The notes beneath the pieces were generated by a model. The model was not told the origin of the DNA, did no database searches, and saw only the letters and a program-made list of their open reading frames with translations. From NCBI GenBank assembly GCA_029008035.1, contig JAQXIY010000037.1:1-56734 (forward strand): 56,734 bases of DNA. Reading direction: 5' to 3'. Below, one piece after another: positions 16,615 through 24,744 of this stretch (positions are counted from its first letter, which is position 1; each line of letters starts with the position of its first letter). Source of the stretch: Lachnospiraceae bacterium (GTDB lineage Bacteria; Bacillota; Clostridia; Lachnospirales; Lachnospiraceae). A program made the translations under genes and the position numbers.

Positions 16615-17313
16615 ATGTTAGAGCAATTAAAACAAGAAGTATATGAGGCAAATATGCTTTTGCCAAAATATCATTTAGTTACATTCACATGGGGTAATGT
16701 CAGCGGCATTGACAGAGAGTCAGGCTTGTTTGTCATTAAGCCAAGCGGTGTGGAATATGATAAGCTGCAACCGGAAGATATGGTGGTAGTGGACTTAGAT
16801 GGCAATAAGGTGGAGGGAAGATATAACCCTTCTTCCGATACAGAGACCCATCGGATTTTGTATCAGCGATTCCCGGAGGTGGGAGGCATTGTGCACACCC
16901 ATTCCACATGGGCAACCAGTTGGGCTCAGGCGGGAAGAAATATCCCCTGCTATGGTACCACCCATGCAGATTACATCTATCAGGATGTTCCCTGTGTGAG
17001 AAATCTCACCAAGGAAGAAATCGACGAGGGGTATGAGGTGAACACGGGGGTGCTTATAGCGGACGAGTTCGATGCCAAGAAGATTGACTATATAGCGACA
17101 CCTGCTGTTCTCTGTAAGAATCACGGCCCATTTACCTGGGGCAAGGATGCTCACGAGGCAGTTCACAATGCCGTGGTATTAGAGGAAGTCGCAAAAATGG
17201 CAGCAAATTGCGAGATGATCAATCCACAGGTTGCGCCTGCACCTCAAGTGCTTATGGATAAGCACTACTATCGCAAGCACGGTGCAAACGCATACTATGG
17301 TCAGAATAATTGA
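16615..17313 (+). CDS. araD: L-ribulose-5-phosphate 4-epimerase
   Basis: Converts L-ribulose 5-phosphate to D-xylulose 5-phosphate by retro-aldol chemistry. 232 residues, the normal length. The class II aldolase fold shows the substrate loop [13 protein letters not shown] near residue 26, the phosphate loop KPSGVEY, the zinc pair in [12 protein letters not shown] (about 95-97) and a third zinc histidine in [10 protein letters not shown] (about 171). AGAAAGGA precedes ATG. It ends the GH42-kinase-araD operon. An araA isomerase gene is not in the window, so the pathway must be completed elsewhere. Confidence 0.94.
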   Translation: MLEQLKQEVYEANMLLPKYHLVTFTWGNVSGIDRESGLFVIKPSGVEYDKLQPEDMVVVDLDGNKVEGRYNPSSDTETHRILYQRFPEVGGIVHTHSTWATSWAQAGRNIPCYGTTHADYIYQDVPCVRNLTKEEIDEGYEVNTGVLIADEFDAKKIDYIATPAVLCKNHGPFTWGKDAHEAVHNAVVLEEVAKMAANCEMINPQVAPAPQVLMDKHYYRKHGANAYYGQNN

Positions 17314-17414
17314 TCCAGATCTTTTGCAACACATTTTAGAGATTTTGTGATGCAGCAGATACATTTCCTGTTTTTACAAAATCGATAGAAATATGGGAGA
17401 AAAAAACAACACTT

Positions 17415-17457
17415 CATAAAAATAAGAGAAGGCAGGTGTGCTTTCTCTTATTTTATG
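17415..17457. terminator. Bidirectional terminator, araD/trmB
   Basis: A long A/T-flanked stem (CATAAA(A)ATAAGAGAA with TTCTCTTATTTTATG, one bulge) lies between the convergent araD and trmB and can act on both strands. Confidence 0.75.
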
Positions 17458-17483
17458 TAAATGATGCAATTGTGTTACAGGTT

Positions 17484-18131
17484 TCAGGAGCATTTGCCGG
17501 CAATCAGTTTGTAGATGGGATTGCCCTTGGAGGAAAATTTCTCCTCATACTCTGTCATAATATTGCCCTGATTCATTGTCTCATCCTGGTGCAAATCATA
17601 AGTAATTTCAAGAATCTCCCAGCTGGGGGAGTTCTTTATTTCCTCCACCGAAAAATCAAACAAGCCACGATTGTCTGTCTTAAATTCTATGTGGCCTTCA
17701 GGAGCCAAAATCTCATAATATTTTTCCAAGAAATTAGAAGAGGTAAGGCGTCGTTTGGCGTGACGGTCTTTTGGCCAGGGATCACTGAAATTCAGATAGA
17801 TGCGATCCACTTCGCCGGTGGCAAAAATCTCATGAATATTTTCTGCGTTAAAGCAAAGAAATCGAAGATTATCTACAGGCTCTACTTCCATTTTTTGAAC
17901 TGCTCTAAGAAGCACACTTGTATATTTTTCGATTCCCAAATAATTAATATTAGGATTTTGATTGGCCATGCCCATAATAAATTGGCCTTTTCCCATACCT
18001 ATCTCAATATGAAGAGGTTGCTTAGTGGGGAAAATCTTCGCCCATCGGCCTTTATAACTATCCGATTTCTGAACACAGTATTCGCTATTTTCAATGGCCT
18101 CATCGGCTCCCGGTATATTACGTAATCTCAT
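17484..18131 (-). CDS. trmB: tRNA (guanine-N7)-methyltransferase
   Basis: Makes m7G46 in the tRNA variable loop using S-adenosylmethionine. About 215 residues. It shows the SAM motif LHIEIGMGKGQFIMGMA, the acidic IEKYTSVLLRA, and the TrmB signature LNFSDPWPKDRHAKRRLTS followed by KTDNRGLFDFS. The track starts at a GTG at 18140; ATG 18131 is preferred because GAGGG lies 8 nt upstream of it but touches the GTG. Confidence 0.95.
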   Translation of the reverse strand: MRLRNIPGADEAIENSEYCVQKSDSYKGRWAKIFPTKQPLHIEIGMGKGQFIMGMANQNPNINYLGIEKYTSVLLRAVQKMEVEPVDNLRFLCFNAENIHEIFATGEVDRIYLNFSDPWPKDRHAKRRLTSSNFLEKYYEILAPEGHIEFKTDNRGLFDFSVEEIKNSPSWEILEITYDLHQDETMNQGNIMTEYEEKFSSKGNPIYKLIAGKCS

Positions 18132-18192
18132 TTTATTCACCCTCTATATAGACTAAAATATAATTTCTTATCGTTCATAGGATTGTACAGGC

Positions 18193-18245
18193 TCATCCTT
18201 TCTCGTTCCGGGTACTTGTGAGCGTGCCCGGCATGGGATGGATGA
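18193..18245. other. Nested hairpin in the trmB/dacF intergenic region
   Basis: An inner 8-bp stem CCGGGTAC/GTGCCCGG (one G-U) is enclosed by TCATCC/GGATGA. This stretch is GC-rich against an AT-rich background. It matches no riboswitch class I know. The remaining 280 bp between trmB and the carboxypeptidase holds nothing else I can name. Confidence 0.35.
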
Positions 18246-18411
18246 TGCTATACACTCCCTACTAATCCGTTACGGGGTATATTTTACAATAAAAAGGGGA
18301 GGAATAAAAGCCAAAAAAGAAAGAAATCTGTTGCATAGAAAAAACAGAGAGATTATACTAAAAATGTATGTTTTTTGGGAACATAAGGAAAAAATAGAAA
18401 GAGTTTATTAT

Positions 18412-19905
18412 ATGAAGAAAATAAAAAAATGGATTGCAATGACTATGGCGGGACTGATAACCACCATGGGAATTATGGGCACAGCAAGTATAGATGTCAA
18501 GGCTGAGGCCTATTGGCCCAGTAATGTAAGCGTAGATTCCGGTGCGGCTGTTGTCATGGAAGTAGAGACAGGGACTATTCTTTACGAGAAGAATATGAAT
18601 CAGTCCTATTATCCCGCCAGCATCACAAAGGTGATGACGGCATTGTTGGCACTGGAAAACTGTGATTTGGATGAAATCATTACCTTTTCAGAGACGGCAG
18701 TATATGAGAACGAAGGGGATACATCCCACATTGCCAGAGAAGTGGGAGAAGAGATGACTATGGAATCCGCTCTATATGGTATGATGCTGGAATCTGCCAA
18801 TGAATGTGCCTGGGCCATTGGGGAACATGTGGGTGGAACCATGGATGAATTCATCAATATGATGAATGCCAAAGCAAAAGAGCTGGGATGTACAGGTACT
18901 CATTTTAATAACCCCAACGGACTTCCTGACCCGGATCACTATGTGACAGCTCATGACATGGCTTTGATTGCCCAGGCTGCATATAAGATACCCAAGTTTC
19001 AGGAACTGTGTGGAACTCGCGCATATACCATTCCGGCGGACAACAAGAAAGAGGCTTATAATTGTAACAATACCCATGGAATGATTAGTAATCACCGAGG
19101 TTCTGAACATTTGTATGAATATGCGGTGGGAGGTAAGACGGGATATACGGATGAGGCGGGTAATACTCTCGTGACGTATGCCAAGAAGGACGGAATGACC
19201 CTTCTCTGCGTGGTGCTTAACAGCAAAAATCCGGCACACTATAATGACACGGAGAGATTGTTTGAGTATTGTTTCTGTAATTTCTCCGTAAAAAAGGTGG
19301 CAGATTATGTGAATCTTCCCGACTTAGAGGACGTCAAAGCGGTAGGATCTTTAAGTGATAAAATTGATTTGATTCGCATTGATCCATCCGGTGTGGTGGT
19401 TCTGCCGAACACGGCTTCTTTTACAGATGCGGAGGCAAAGGTATCACCGGCCAAAAAGGGAAGCAAGGCAGTGGCAAATGTGGAGTACACCTATGCTGGG
19501 AAAAATGTGGGCGGAGCAGATATAATTTATGAGAAGTCAAAGACATCCTCCTACCCATTCCACAACCTCTCGGAAGAAGAGGGGGGCACTAAGTTAAAAT
19601 ATTTCCGAATAGATTTTAAGACGATTTTGTTGGTGCTGTTCATAGCAGCATTGTTGCTGCTGGTGGGATATGTGATTCACTTGCAATCCGGAAAAATTCT
19701 TTTGTACATGCATCGCCATACCAGAAAAAAAGGTCCTGACAGTGGAAAGTACCGCAGAATTCATCGAAGAAAATCAACACCCGCTTCCAGAAAACAGGCA
19801 AGTCGAAGCCGTAATACACCGAGAAGCATGAGTGGAAATCAAAAGACAGGGAAACCCATTCAAAGGACAAGACGAAGTCGTACAAATCAGAGAAAACGAC
19901 ATTAA
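18412..19905 (+). CDS. D-alanyl-D-alanine carboxypeptidase (S11, DacF-like) with Arg-rich tail
   Basis: A low-molecular-weight penicillin-binding protein that trims the terminal D-Ala from peptidoglycan stems. The N-terminal signal peptide MKKIKKWIAM...VKAEA is clear and sets the start at ATG 18412; the track's 58 extra residues look untranslated. Catalytic motifs are SITK (Ser near 70), SAN (about 128) and KTG (about 242). After the peptidase and a small beta domain there is a true membrane helix (about 404-423, TILLVLFIAALLLLVGYVIH) and then a cytoplasmic tail of about 72 residues with roughly 25 Lys/Arg. Family members normally end in an amphipathic anchor, so this tail is unusual. 497 residues compares with about 390 for typical DacF. 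Confidence 0.88.
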   Translation: MKKIKKWIAMTMAGLITTMGIMGTASIDVKAEAYWPSNVSVDSGAAVVMEVETGTILYEKNMNQSYYPASITKVMTALLALENCDLDEIITFSETAVYENEGDTSHIAREVGEEMTMESALYGMMLESANECAWAIGEHVGGTMDEFINMMNAKAKELGCTGTHFNNPNGLPDPDHYVTAHDMALIAQAAYKIPKFQELCGTRAYTIPADNKKEAYNCNNTHGMISNHRGSEHLYEYAVGGKTGYTDEAGNTLVTYAKKDGMTLLCVVLNSKNPAHYNDTERLFEYCFCNFSVKKVADYVNLPDLEDVKAVGSLSDKIDLIRIDPSGVVVLPNTASFTDAEAKVSPAKKGSKAVANVEYTYAGKNVGGADIIYEKSKTSSYPFHNLSEEEGGTKLKYFRIDFKTILLVLFIAALLLLVGYVIHLQSGKILLYMHRHTRKKGPDSGKYRRIHRRKSTPASRKQASRSRNTPRSMSGNQKTGKPIQRTRRSRTNQRKRH

Positions 19906-19932
19906 AGAACAAATTATCTTGGGATAAAACAT

Positions 19933-19970
19933 AAAAAGGACAGTGTCTATAATAGATACTGTCCTTTTTT
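19933..19970. terminator. Bidirectional terminator
   Basis: AAAAAGGACAGTGTCTA pairs with TAGATACTGTCCTTTTT (17 bp, one G-U) between two convergent genes. Confidence 0.85.
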
Positions 19971-20023
19971 GATATATCCAGACGATGAAAAAATCCCATC
20001 AAATTGTCTGACAATTTAAGGGT

Positions 20024-20530
20024 TTAACGATGAGAAAGGCTCTCCAAAAGTACTTTTAGTTGTTGTTTCTTCTCTGTATAAAAGAGAAGACCTCGAGAAG
20101 TATTCACGATGGTAACATACTTATCAGAAAAGGTGATGGAGTCTTCAATCAGTTGTAAAAGATAATCCTTGCAGGAGGTATCCACTTGAAGAAACAAAGT
20201 CTCACAGGACTCTAGGGAAACGGGAGTAGCGTGAGTCTTTTTCAAGAGATAGGACAATTCTTTGTCCTGCTGTAATTGTTCCTCTGTCTTGTTGATAATG
20301 TAGTAGCCTCGATCGTCCTTGGGCATGTTCATGGCTTTTACCGCTCGTTGCACCTGTTTTGTCAAACTGTCTCCGGCCGGATATAGTGATTGAAAATATG
20401 CCAGGAAATCGGTGGCATTTTTAAAATGCTCATTGGTACCTTTCTCCAATACTTCTGTCATTAAAATCCGACGGATAATATCTTCGCATTCCTTACGAGA
20501 GGGATTGCGACGTACACTTTGATTCTCCAT
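20024..20530 (-). CDS. ArgR-like transcription factor (tentative)
   Basis: 168 residues. The N-terminal half looks like a winged helix: LTKQVQRAVKAMNMPKDDRGYY lines up by eye with the ArgR recognition helix and wing (TQATVSRDIKELGLVKV). The C-terminal half (LFLQVDTSCKDYLLQLIEDS...TIVNTSRGLLFYTE) has the strand-helix pattern of the ArgR oligomerisation domain, but without the usual Asp-rich arginine site. I am not certain of the family. ATG 20530 has GGGAGG just upstream; the track start is a TTG inside that RBS. It is divergent from the AbiE-like pair and shares a promoter region packed with AAGACA repeats. Confidence 0.5.
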   Translation of the reverse strand: MENQSVRRNPSRKECEDIIRRILMTEVLEKGTNEHFKNATDFLAYFQSLYPAGDSLTKQVQRAVKAMNMPKDDRGYYIINKTEEQLQQDKELSYLLKKTHATPVSLESCETLFLQVDTSCKDYLLQLIEDSITFSDKYVTIVNTSRGLLFYTEKKQQLKVLLESLSHR

Positions 20531-20558
20531 AAGACCTCCCAAATCATAATCAAAATAA

Positions 20559-20626
20559 AAGACAAAAATATATGTCTTTTTATATTATAAGACACGAATA
20601 TATATAATACAAGACATAATAAGACA
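20559..20626. repeat. Array of AAGACA motifs in a divergent promoter
   Basis: AAGACA occurs at 20559, 20589, 20611 and 20621, with an inverted copy TGTCTT at 20573 that makes a 6-8-6 palindrome with the first. Two copies overlap the -10 and -35 boxes of the minus-strand promoter. This looks like a multi-site operator for either neighbouring regulator. Confidence 0.55.
20584..20612 (-). promoter_or_regulatory. Promoter of the ArgR-like gene
   Basis: Minus strand: TTGTAT, 17 bp, TATAAT. Both boxes overlap AAGACA repeats. Confidence 0.65.
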
Positions 20627-20638
20627 AATAACGACAAA

Positions 20639-20667
20639 TTGACATTCCTCCCTGTTGCATCTATAAT
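20639..20667 (+). promoter_or_regulatory. Consensus promoter of the AbiE-like pair
   Basis: TTGACA, 17 bp, TATAAT: a perfect sigma-A promoter, unusually strong for a gene pair of this kind and therefore probably repressed. Confidence 0.85.
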
Positions 20668-20709
20668 AATAGAAAGAATTACCACATTGCGGAGTGAGGA
20701 GTGGACAAA

Positions 20710-21342
20710 ATGGATATTTCTAATCTTAGCAGAGAAGAGAAGAAAGCATACGACTTGGAGCGGATTGATGCCCTGGTAAATGAAAAGGAGGGGCTGGCTC
20801 AGACGGCAGACATTGTGGCTCTGGGAATTGATTATCGTAGGATACTCCAGTTTGTAAAAGAGGGATATCTTATTCGCGTGAAAAGCGGATACTATAAGAC
20901 AAAGTATTATGAGTGCTCTGAGGAGGAGATGGTTGCGCGACTTTTTCCCGACGGAATCCTTACGATGGAGTCAGCACTTTTCTACTATGGATATTTGGAC
21001 AAGCGCCCCTATCAGTGGAAGATTGCTGTGAGCAAGAATACGTCCAAGTCACGATTTAAGATAGATTATCCCAATGTGGTTCCTTTCTACTGTGAGGCCA
21101 ATGTGCTGACCCAGGGTGTGACCACCATTTCTCTTGCGGGTAAGCAGATGCAGATATACACAAAGGAACGTTTGGTATGTGATTGCTTGAAATACCAGGA
21201 GAAGATGGACCGGGAAGATTTTAAGAAGGCAATTCTTTCTTATATACAGGATGAAGAAAAGGATGTGGCAGCACTGATGACATACGCCAAGGAACGAAAA
21301 GTCATGAAGAAGGTTCAGACTATGATTGGTGTCTGGCTGTAG
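20710..21342 (+). CDS. AbiEi-like antitoxin / winged-helix regulator
   Basis: About 210 residues. The N-terminal winged helix (GLAQTADIVALGIDYRRILQFVKEGYLIRVKSGYY) matches the AbiEi antitoxin pattern, in which a small DNA-binding domain represses the operon. The middle region MESALFYYGYLDKRPYQWKIAVSKNTSKSRF and the ERLVCDCLKYQEKMDREDFKKAILSY block also follow the AbiEi C-terminal domain that counteracts the toxin. ATG 20710 has AGGAG 8 nt upstream; the track start is a GTG 9 nt earlier. The partner starts 9 bp after the stop, as in type IV toxin-antitoxin operons. Confidence 0.75.
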   Translation: MDISNLSREEKKAYDLERIDALVNEKEGLAQTADIVALGIDYRRILQFVKEGYLIRVKSGYYKTKYYECSEEEMVARLFPDGILTMESALFYYGYLDKRPYQWKIAVSKNTSKSRFKIDYPNVVPFYCEANVLTQGVTTISLAGKQMQIYTKERLVCDCLKYQEKMDREDFKKAILSYIQDEEKDVAALMTYAKERKVMKKVQTMIGVWL

Positions 21343-21351
21343 GATAATACA

Positions 21352-22215
21352 ATGATAAACAGTAAAGCGATTAAGATAAAAAGTGAAGAATTAGAAATTC
21401 CGTTTGCCAATATCTTATCCGGATATGCACTGGAGACAGCGGTTGCCATGGTGGCCACATCTTCCTATGGAAAGAATTTGTGGCTGTGTAATCATGGGGA
21501 CTTGGGAATCGATGTGTACAAAAAAAGACCGTCCCTTGTTCTGGTTTATGCATATCAGGGAGAGAAAAGCCTGGAGGAATTTTGCAATGTGTTGTGTGAC
21601 GACCTGTGGATGAAATATCAACAGGTGGGATTCTTGACGGAGAAGATAGAGCAACAGCAGACAGATAGGGGTATGCGTATTCGTCTGGAACTGAAGTTGG
21701 AGGAGATGTATGTACCGCTTGTTGTTGAAGTGGAGCAGATTCGGTCTACGCACCTTTTTCCGTGGGAAGAAAACTATCGGCTTCTTATGGAGAATAATAA
21801 GACGGTGGCTTTGAAGTTATATCCCATAGAGCAGATGGTTGCCCATCACCTGGCGGAGATTATCAGGCAGTTGGAACTTATCAATGATATGGAACATTAC
21901 ATAGAGCTTTACGATATCCTGAAACAATACCCATTGGAGGGACGAAAGGTAAAGGATGAATTGGCTCGTCTCTGTGAAAAGATGAGGATTTCTACTCAGG
22001 AGAAGGCCTTTCGACTTTGGTCAGGCTATGGGGATTACTCTTACATGAAAAAGAAATGGAAGGTGCTTCTTCGTCGGGAAAAGCGACAGGAGCCTACGTG
22101 GGAAGAAGCTTTTCGCTTGATTGAGAAGTTTTTTGGCCCTATATGGCAGGCTGTTTGCAGGGATGAGATTTTCTTTGCAGATTGGATGCCGGAGATAGAG
22201 AGATTTTTGGAGTAG
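21352..22215 (+). CDS. AbiEii-like nucleotidyltransferase homologue, catalytic motifs lost
   Basis: 287 residues. The overall plan follows AbiEii/DUF1814 toxins: an N-terminal helix ending near SSYGKNLWL, a beta region, and a C-terminal helical part with YRLLMENNKTVALKLYPIEQMVAHHLAEI...YIELYDIL that aligns with the usual YPxExxxAEKxxAxx...KDxYDL. By eye the catalytic residues are missing: the KGG loop reads CNHG, the T-x-D-x-D motif reads RPSLVLVY, and AEK reads HHL. The frame is open over the full length and is preceded by an intact AbiEi-like gene, so it appears maintained rather than decayed. It may be a repurposed, non-enzymatic partner (inference). Confidence 0.6.
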   Translation: MINSKAIKIKSEELEIPFANILSGYALETAVAMVATSSYGKNLWLCNHGDLGIDVYKKRPSLVLVYAYQGEKSLEEFCNVLCDDLWMKYQQVGFLTEKIEQQQTDRGMRIRLELKLEEMYVPLVVEVEQIRSTHLFPWEENYRLLMENNKTVALKLYPIEQMVAHHLAEIIRQLELINDMEHYIELYDILKQYPLEGRKVKDELARLCEKMRISTQEKAFRLWSGYGDYSYMKKKWKVLLRREKRQEPTWEEAFRLIEKFFGPIWQAVCRDEIFFADWMPEIERFLE

Positions 22216-22227
22216 AAGGGATAGCAA

Positions 22228-23619
22228 ATGTTAGAACAGGAACTTTTGAACTATACTAAGTCAAATGCATACCCCTTTCATATGCCGGGACATAAGAGGC
22301 AAGACTCCTTTGGTGCCGATCCTTATCAGCTTGATATCACTGAGATTCACGGTTTCGACAATCTGCATCAACCGGAAGGCTTACTTCTGGAAATGATGGA
22401 GAAGGCGGCATGCCTTTATGGCAGCAGAAAGAGTTATCTTTTGGTGAATGGCTCCACAGTAGGAAATCTTGCGGCAATTTACAGCGCCACTACTCAGGGC
22501 GGATCCATTATTGTGGGGCGGAATTGTCACAAGAGTGTATACCATGGTGTGGAATTGCGCCAATTAAAGGTTTGTTACACCAATCCCACGGTGTCTTCCC
22601 GGGGAATCATTCTTGGGACACCCATTGAGGAATATAAACGGGCCATAGAGGAATGTCCTCACGCCCAGGCAGTTGTTGTCACTTCCCCTACCTATGAGGG
22701 AATGGTAGAACCATTGGATGAAATCGTGAAAATGGCACATGAACATCATATGGCAGTTATTGTGGATGCAGCCCATGGCGCCCATTTTCCATTTCACAAG
22801 GAATTTCCGGATTCCCCCTTAGAGAGTGGAGCGGACATTGTGGTGATGAGTCTACACAAGACATTGCCGGCGTTGACCCAGACGGCATTATTACATATTC
22901 ACAAGGACTCTCAGATAAAGGAAGATGTGGTGCAGAGATATCTGTCCATGTTTGAGACAAGTTCACCTTCTTACGTGTTGCTTGTATCCGTGGGGAAATG
23001 TCTTGATTTTTTGGAACAAAGAGAAGAAGCCTTCTCTTCCTATGTGGATAAACTAAAGGAATTTTATGCGGGATGTGAACAGTTACAACACCTGTCTGTT
23101 GTGTGTCAGCCTCATCAGGATATGGGTAAAATCATAATAAATACCGGTGGTGCAGATATCAGCGGCTATGAATTGCAGAAGCGGTTGCGGGAGGAGGATG
23201 GGATTGAACTGGAGATGGCGTCCTTCTATTACGGTCTTGCCATGAGCAGTGTGATGGATACCCGGGAGGGCTTTCGCAGACTGCTGCAGGGATTAATTCG
23301 CATTGATGCTTCCTGCCAGACACGGCAACGGGACGGATTCATGATGGCAGATTTGTATCAGGCTCCAAGAAAAGAGATGGAGTTGCACGAGGCTGCCGCA
23401 ATGGACAAGGAGATTTGTTCATGGGAGGAGGCTTTGGGAAAAGTGGCAGGGGATATGATTTCCCTTTACCCACCGGGAGTGCCGCTGCTGGTTCCGGGAG
23501 AAATCATCACAGAGAGAAGCCTGCAGATTTTAAAACAAGCGATGGAAGAAGGCCTGCAAGTGACAGGACTTCGGCCGGTTGCAACAGGGAAAAAGGGAAT
23601 ACTCGTCGTTGTCAATTAA
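22228..23619 (+). CDS. Orn/Lys/Arg decarboxylase-type PLP enzyme
   Basis: A fold-type I PLP enzyme of the short (about 460-residue) decarboxylase group; the product cannot be fixed from sequence but polyamine-related decarboxylation (arginine or lysine) is the family role. MPGHKRQ near residue 19 and the DITEIHGFDNLH block are typical. VNGSTVGNLAAI binds the cofactor phosphate region, VDAAHGAHFPFH holds the PLP Asp and His, and SLHKTLPALTQ carries the Schiff-base lysine (about 211). Its place at the head of a guanylate-kinase-like/yaaR/holB operon mirrors yaaO beside tmk in Bacillus subtilis. It starts 12 bp after the AbiEii-like gene. Confidence 0.88.
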   Translation: MLEQELLNYTKSNAYPFHMPGHKRQDSFGADPYQLDITEIHGFDNLHQPEGLLLEMMEKAACLYGSRKSYLLVNGSTVGNLAAIYSATTQGGSIIVGRNCHKSVYHGVELRQLKVCYTNPTVSSRGIILGTPIEEYKRAIEECPHAQAVVVTSPTYEGMVEPLDEIVKMAHEHHMAVIVDAAHGAHFPFHKEFPDSPLESGADIVVMSLHKTLPALTQTALLHIHKDSQIKEDVVQRYLSMFETSSPSYVLLVSVGKCLDFLEQREEAFSSYVDKLKEFYAGCEQLQHLSVVCQPHQDMGKIIINTGGADISGYELQKRLREEDGIELEMASFYYGLAMSSVMDTREGFRRLLQGLIRIDASCQTRQRDGFMMADLYQAPRKEMELHEAAAMDKEICSWEEALGKVAGDMISLYPPGVPLLVPGEIITERSLQILKQAMEEGLQVTGLRPVATGKKGILVVVN

Positions 23620-23687
23620 CATCGGGTATATTATACTTTATTAGATATGAAGGGCCGCAGTGACAGAGCCCAAAACATAGGAGAAGT

Positions 23688-24275
23688 ATGGGAAAGATAT
23701 TTTGCATTATTGGGAAGAGTTCCACAGGAAAAGACACGATTTTTCAGCGGTTGCTGGAAAGGACGGATTTGGCATTGTGCCAGATTGTATCTTACACCAC
23801 CAGGCCTATTCGCGCCGGTGAGGTGGATGGAATTGAATATCATTTCTGTTCCAAAGAGGAGAGAGATGACCTGCAAAAAGCAGGAAAAGTGGTAGAGCTG
23901 CGGAGTTATCACACCTGTCACGGAGTGTGGGACTACTTTACCGTGGATGACGGACAGGTGGATTTGGAGCACAACAACTATCTCATCATCGGAACCATTG
24001 AATCCTTTGTAAAGATACGGGAATACTACAGCAATGACGCAGTGATACCGATATATATAGAGGTAGAAGACGGTGTGCGATTGCAGAGAGCTCTGCAGCG
24101 GGAGATGAGCCAGACCAATCCAAAATACGAGGAAATGTGTCGAAGATTTCTGGCAGACAGTCAGGATTTTTCTCGGGAGAAGCTTCAGGAGGCAGGTATA
24201 TCACATATCTTTTACAACGTAGAGATTGGCAAGACAGAGGAAGAAATCGTAACATATATGAAATCTCTGATGTAG
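23688..24275 (+). CDS. Guanylate-kinase-like P-loop protein
   Basis: 195 residues with the P-loop GKSSTGKDT near residue 8 and the guanylate-kinase phosphate motif VSYTTRPIRAGEVDGIEYHF near residue 34. After that the match weakens: the usual YGT loop is replaced by CHGVWDYF. A guanylate kinase phosphorylates GMP to GDP; here the role is uncertain because a dedicated gmk is normally elsewhere. It occupies the place taken by thymidylate kinase (tmk) in the Bacillus yaaO-tmk-yaaQ-yaaR-holB order. TAGGAG precedes ATG. Confidence 0.75.
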   Translation: MGKIFCIIGKSSTGKDTIFQRLLERTDLALCQIVSYTTRPIRAGEVDGIEYHFCSKEERDDLQKAGKVVELRSYHTCHGVWDYFTVDDGQVDLEHNNYLIIGTIESFVKIREYYSNDAVIPIYIEVEDGVRLQRALQREMSQTNPKYEEMCRRFLADSQDFSREKLQEAGISHIFYNVEIGKTEEEIVTYMKSLM

Positions 24276-24293
24276 AGATGGAGGAGAGCGCTC

Positions 24294-24734
24294 ATGGATA
24301 TGAGAGTAAATGAGGTTTCCGGCGTTACACAGACAGGAGAGGTAAATGCCCCGAAACCTACCGATGAGAATTTCAAATTTACCTTGGCAAGTGCCATTGA
24401 CGATGCCCAACTCAAGGAGAAACTTTCCGGTCTTATGGACGAAATCACGGAGCAGGGAAAGAGAATCAGCGAGCATATGGACATTCGAGATATGAAAAAG
24501 TATCGCTCCCTGGTAAAGGATTTTTTGAATGAAGTGGTAAATCGCTCCCACCAATTTTCCAGAGAGAATTTCCTGGATCGAAGGGGCCGCCACAGAGTGT
24601 ACGGCATTGTGAAGCTGGTGGACAAGAATCTGGATGAATTGGCGGGGGAACTTGTAAAGGAAGAAAAGGACCACATTGCCATTTTGGGCAAGGTGGATGA
24701 AATCAGAGGATTGCTTCTGGATATTTCCACCTAG
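24294..24734 (+). CDS. yaaR: YaaR (DUF327) family protein
   Basis: 146 residues, mostly helical and soluble, function unknown. The conserved block is [25 protein letters not shown] followed by [21 protein letters not shown], which is diagnostic of YaaR. It sits between the guanylate-kinase-like gene and holB as in most Firmicutes. GGAGG lies upstream of ATG. Confidence 0.9.
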   Translation: MDMRVNEVSGVTQTGEVNAPKPTDENFKFTLASAIDDAQLKEKLSGLMDEITEQGKRISEHMDIRDMKKYRSLVKDFLNEVVNRSHQFSRENFLDRRGRHRVYGIVKLVDKNLDELAGELVKEEKDHIAILGKVDEIRGLLLDIST

Positions 24735-24744
24735 GGAGAGATAA

